Assembly (NCBI GenBank): GCA_016207285.1
Contig: JACQPW010000073.1
Span: 1 to 31,967 of the forward strand
Direction of reading: 5' to 3'
Length of the DNA: 31,967 nucleotides
DNA from: Candidatus Kerfeldbacteria bacterium
GTDB taxonomy: Bacteria > Patescibacteriota > Patescibacteriia > UBA9570
Shown: positions 30,213-31,967 of the stretch, piece after piece
Layout: every line of letters starts with the position of its first letter
How positions within the stretch are numbered: position 1 is the stretch's first letter
Notes under the pieces: generated by a model
What the model was told of the DNA's origin: nothing
Seen by the model: only the letters and a program-made list of their open reading frames with translations
The model's database searches: none
Position numbers and translations under genes: made by a program

Positions 30213-30938
30213 TTATGGCCAAATGATCAATTTAATCGCGGCTAACGCTAAGCCAATCACTACCACAATCCTAAACGATTGTTGGGGGATGTGGTCTACG
30301 ACTTTCTTACCTAAATAGACGCCTAGTAATGATGCTGGAATAAAGAGAAGCATAGCCATCCATAACGTTTGGGTAAGGGTTGAACCTTCCGTCACATAGG
30401 TGGTGATGCGCACTGAATCAATCATGATGGCAATGACTGCGCCAGTAGCAATGTAGATGGCTTTAGGTAAATCAAAAGCTGCTAAGACTGCGCCACGCAC
30501 TGCCCCACCCACACCAAAGATGCCAGCCAGAAATCCGGAAGCAGCTCCGCCGACTGTCGCGGTCAAGTGAGAAGCCTTGATTTTAAAGCGCGGGTTGATG
30601 AATAGATAGAGCGCGTAGCTAATTAAGAATCCACCCAACAGACGACTTAATAATGCTTCAGGTAAATCAAATGCCAACTTGGCGCCAAGGTAAGTCAGTA
30701 GCAAACCTGGCAGGCCAAAGGTGAGGACTAGTTTCCATTGAATCCCTTCGCGGAAAAACAATAATTTCCAGACATTACCAAACCAGTGGATTGCTCCAAC
30801 GAGCAACAGCGTTTCTGGTAACGGCATCCAGAACAACAGGATAGGTAGCATGATGGTTGAAGTACCAAAGCCGGTCACTGTACCCGCTAAGCTGGCAAGG
30901 ATTGTGACGATGCCGATGGCTAAGATCTCTGTAGCCAT
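30213..30938 (-). CDS. TauE/SafE-family membrane permease
   Basis: A 241-aa protein with about seven or eight membrane helices. It shows the family's two-repeat layout: TVTGFGTSTIMLPILLF in the first half and AASGFLAGIFGVGGAVRGAV in the second. Members export sulfite, sulfonates or other anions; the substrate is not readable here. The start overlaps the stop of the DUF1801 gene by one base (TAATG), so it is translated by coupling. Confidence 0.85.
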   Translation of the reverse strand: MATEILAIGIVTILASLAGTVTGFGTSTIMLPILLFWMPLPETLLLVGAIHWFGNVWKLLFFREGIQWKLVLTFGLPGLLLTYLGAKLAFDLPEALLSRLLGGFLISYALYLFINPRFKIKASHLTATVGGAASGFLAGIFGVGGAVRGAVLAAFDLPKAIYIATGAVIAIMIDSVRITTYVTEGSTLTQTLWMAMLLFIPASLLGVYLGKKVVDHIPQQSFRIVVVIGLALAAIKLIIWP

Positions 30939-31375
30939 TAGCTTATTGCTTTCTTCAGCAGCGCGGCGATCCGGGCCTCTTCAGTAGCAGTCAACTTCTT
31001 CAGTGCGAAGGCAACTGGCCACATGGCCCCGGCATCGAGTTTCGCAGTGTCACTAAAGCCTAACGATGCGTACCTGGTTTTGAACTTGGTGGCTGCTTGA
31101 AAGAAGCAGACGACCTTATCATCTTTGGCATAGGCGGGCATGCCATACCAAGTTTTCGGTGATAGGCTAGGCGCGCTTTTTTTAATCAACGCATGGATCC
31201 GTTTAGCCATGCTACGATCCGGTTCAGACATCTTGGCAATCGCTGCCAGCACGTCATTTTCTCCTTGAGCTTTATTTTTGTTTGAGCGTGCTTCCGCTGC
31301 CAGTTCTTTGGCGCGATCCCTCATCGCTGCTCGTTCAAATTCCGAGAAAGCCGCTGATGTCTTTTTCACTGCCAT
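30938..31375 (-). CDS. DUF1801 (YdhG-like) domain protein
   Basis: A 145-aa soluble protein. The basic, Lys/Ala-rich N-terminus precedes the DUF1801 core: DRSMAKRIHALIKKSAP, then PKTWYGMPAYAKDDKVVCFF, and the end FALKKLTATEEARIAALLKKA. The biochemical role of the family is unknown. It is the first gene of a two-gene operon with the permease. No SD is seen before the ATG at 31375, and no clear promoter could be placed. Confidence 0.8.
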   Translation of the reverse strand: MAVKKTSAAFSEFERAAMRDRAKELAAEARSNKNKAQGENDVLAAIAKMSEPDRSMAKRIHALIKKSAPSLSPKTWYGMPAYAKDDKVVCFFQAATKFKTRYASLGFSDTAKLDAGAMWPVAFALKKLTATEEARIAALLKKAIS

Positions 31376-31455
31376 AGTCGTAGTTCAAAGTTGTTAATAA
31401 CGTAATGATAACATTGTGGTGGAGGTACTGCATATCCCAGTGAGCACACCTAGTC

Positions 31456-31484
31456 TTGACAAAACCTCCTTTTTGGACTATCCT
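31456..31484 (+). promoter_or_regulatory. Strong promoter of a putative small RNA
   Basis: Perfect TTGACA (31456-31461), 17-base spacer, TATCCT (31479-31484). The predicted start is near 31491. No credible reading frame begins downstream before the terminators. Confidence 0.7.
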
Positions 31485-31490
31485 ATGGAC

Positions 31491-31655
31491 AGTTATTTTA
31501 TAATTCATTCCCTCGCTACACTCCACAGTTAGGTAGCGAAGGCGGAGCCAGGCAGCACTCCGTGAACAACACTCAAAACCGTAGGCCAACTGGCTTAGGT
31601 TTCCACTGACACAGTGGTTTTTAGGAAATGTCCCAATGAGGGGCATTTTTTGTTT
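31491..31655 (+). ncRNA. Putative structured small RNA, family not recognised
   Basis: About 130-160 bases between a consensus promoter and two tandem terminators. A row of local hairpins is visible: TCGCTAC/GTAGCGA (31513-31519 with 31533-31539), CGGAG/CTCCG (31543-31547 with 31558-31562), AAACC/GGTTT enclosing GCC/GGC (31576-31602), CCACTG/CAGTGG followed by five T (31603-31622), and the final terminator. I compared it by eye with tmRNA, 6S, SRP RNA, RNase P and 5S rRNA and saw none of their invariant blocks. It could be a free sRNA or a leader that attenuates transcription into the GC-rich gene at 31869. Confidence 0.5.
31627..31655 (+). terminator. Rho-independent terminator of the small RNA
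   Basis: AATGTCCC (31627-31634) pairs with GGGGCATT (31640-31647, one wobble) and runs into TTTTTTGTTT. It is the most canonical intrinsic terminator in the window. Confidence 0.75.
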
Positions 31656-31689
31656 GCTCTTTACCATTTTCGTCTGACTCTACTAGTGC

Positions 31690-31868
31690 ATTCTCAACCC
31701 TGAATCCGGAAATCATTTCTGTATTCTGGGCTGCGAGTGATCAAGCGCACTTTAAGCTTGGGTGGTATATACACCTAAGCAGTGGCGATTGACCCCGTGG
31801 TTGAAACGGTAGGCTGTATGCCAAGCCATCAGGCAAGGTAGGCGGTAAGCCGTACGTAAGGAGGCCAC
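31690..31868 (+). promoter_or_regulatory. Structured leader upstream of the right-edge GC-rich gene
   Basis: This gene-free stretch contains a strong hairpin, GCTTGGGTG/CACCTAAGC with loop GTATATA (31756-31780; the loop could also be a -10 box). A dense set of short GC stems follows between 31790 and 31855 (CCGT/ACGG, GGC/GCC pairs), ending in an SD (GGAGG, 31860-31864). No family of riboswitch is recognised. The whole intergenic span from 31376 holds this leader, the putative small RNA and its promoter, and nothing else I can support. Confidence 0.4.
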
Positions 31869-31967
31869 GTGGCCCGTTCGAAGTCTGAGTTGCTCAGCAA
31901 CATGGGAAACTGGTTCAACATCATCAAGGCGCTTGCCGACGCCGTGCTCCGCGCAGGTGGTGACGAC
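31869..31967 (+). CDS. 5' part of a small GC-rich gene (island 4), cut by the window edge
   Basis: 33 codons from a GTG start: MARSKSELLSNMGNWFNIIK, then a helix ending AVLRAGGDD. An SD (GGAGG) lies four bases upstream. From memory the AVLxAGGxD ending of a short N-terminal helix is typical of a protein family repeated in many Parcubacteria genomes; I cannot check this. The reading frame is open to the last base. GC-rich codon use and the SD match the other islands. Function unknown. Confidence 0.6.
   Translation, partial: MARSKSELLSNMGNWFNIIKALADAVLRAGGDD

Noticed and set aside
31491..31655. Housekeeping RNA (tmRNA, 6S, SRP, RNase P, 5S)
   Set aside because: The invariant blocks of these RNAs are not visible, and the 5' and 3' ends do not form the long closing stem expected of 6S or SRP RNA.
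31335..31667. Minus-strand reading frame of 110 codons across the small RNA region
   Set aside because: It runs antisense through the promoter, hairpins and terminators, and its product has no recognisable feature and an odd composition.
1..31967. tRNA genes and CRISPR arrays
   Set aside because: GTTCGA-like strings (for example near 21108 and 31877) lie inside coding regions without a cloverleaf. No regularly spaced direct repeats of CRISPR length were seen.

Overview
The window reads as a piece of a small, compact bacterial chromosome, most likely of the Candidate Phyla Radiation (Patescibacteria, Parcubacteria-like). This placement is inferred from four things: tight gene packing with start/stop overlaps, a PilB-type pilus ATPase, many short secreted or lipoprotein genes without known names, and a truncated gene at the right edge that resembles a small protein family I associate with these genomes. 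The standard code fits, because TGA is a working stop. Most genes have about 45% GC, no Shine-Dalgarno sequence, and a -10 box 6-11 bases before the ATG, so their mRNAs should be leaderless or nearly so.

Layout. At 1-1808 the tail of an unknown gene converges on pilB. At 1823-1936 lies a nested inverted repeat. At 1937-3740 is GC-rich island 1: three minus-strand membrane proteins and two near-identical 3' stem-loops. At 3747-4895 is a DHH-family phosphoesterase. At 5005-8863 a strong promoter drives three tandem Ser/Thr kinases that share an N-terminal tag. At 8911-10053 is GC-rich island 2 (branched-chain aminotransferase). At 10086-11224 are a methyltransferase and a DUF559 nuclease gene bracketed by GC-rich inverted repeats. 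At 11296-13320 is a duplicated-domain lipoprotein. At 13410-15148 is GC-rich island 3 (M17 leucyl aminopeptidase). From 15220 to 20202 are a glycoside-hydrolase-like protein, a coiled-coil protein and a secreted beta-propeller protein. At 20233-25355 is an operon of purK, purE, a P-type ATPase and a YibE/F-like membrane protein. From 25327 to 31375 are membrane and secreted proteins, an ATP-grasp enzyme, a TauE/SafE permease and a DUF1801 protein. From 31456 to the end are a probable small RNA with a consensus promoter and tandem terminators, then a structured leader and the start of a GC-rich gene (island 4).

The most unusual features are two. First, GC-rich gene islands (about 67% GC in sampled 60-base lines) carry SD sequences and 3' stem-loops without U-tracts, set among leaderless host genes. 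Second, the tandem kinase operon has an 11-residue N-terminal block conserved almost base for base.

Functional links: purK and purE catalyse consecutive steps of purine synthesis. The ATPase and YibE/F protein are translationally coupled and suggest ion transport. The kinases probably act together. The aminotransferase and aminopeptidase islands both touch amino-acid metabolism. No tRNA, rRNA, CRISPR array or transposase gene was seen.
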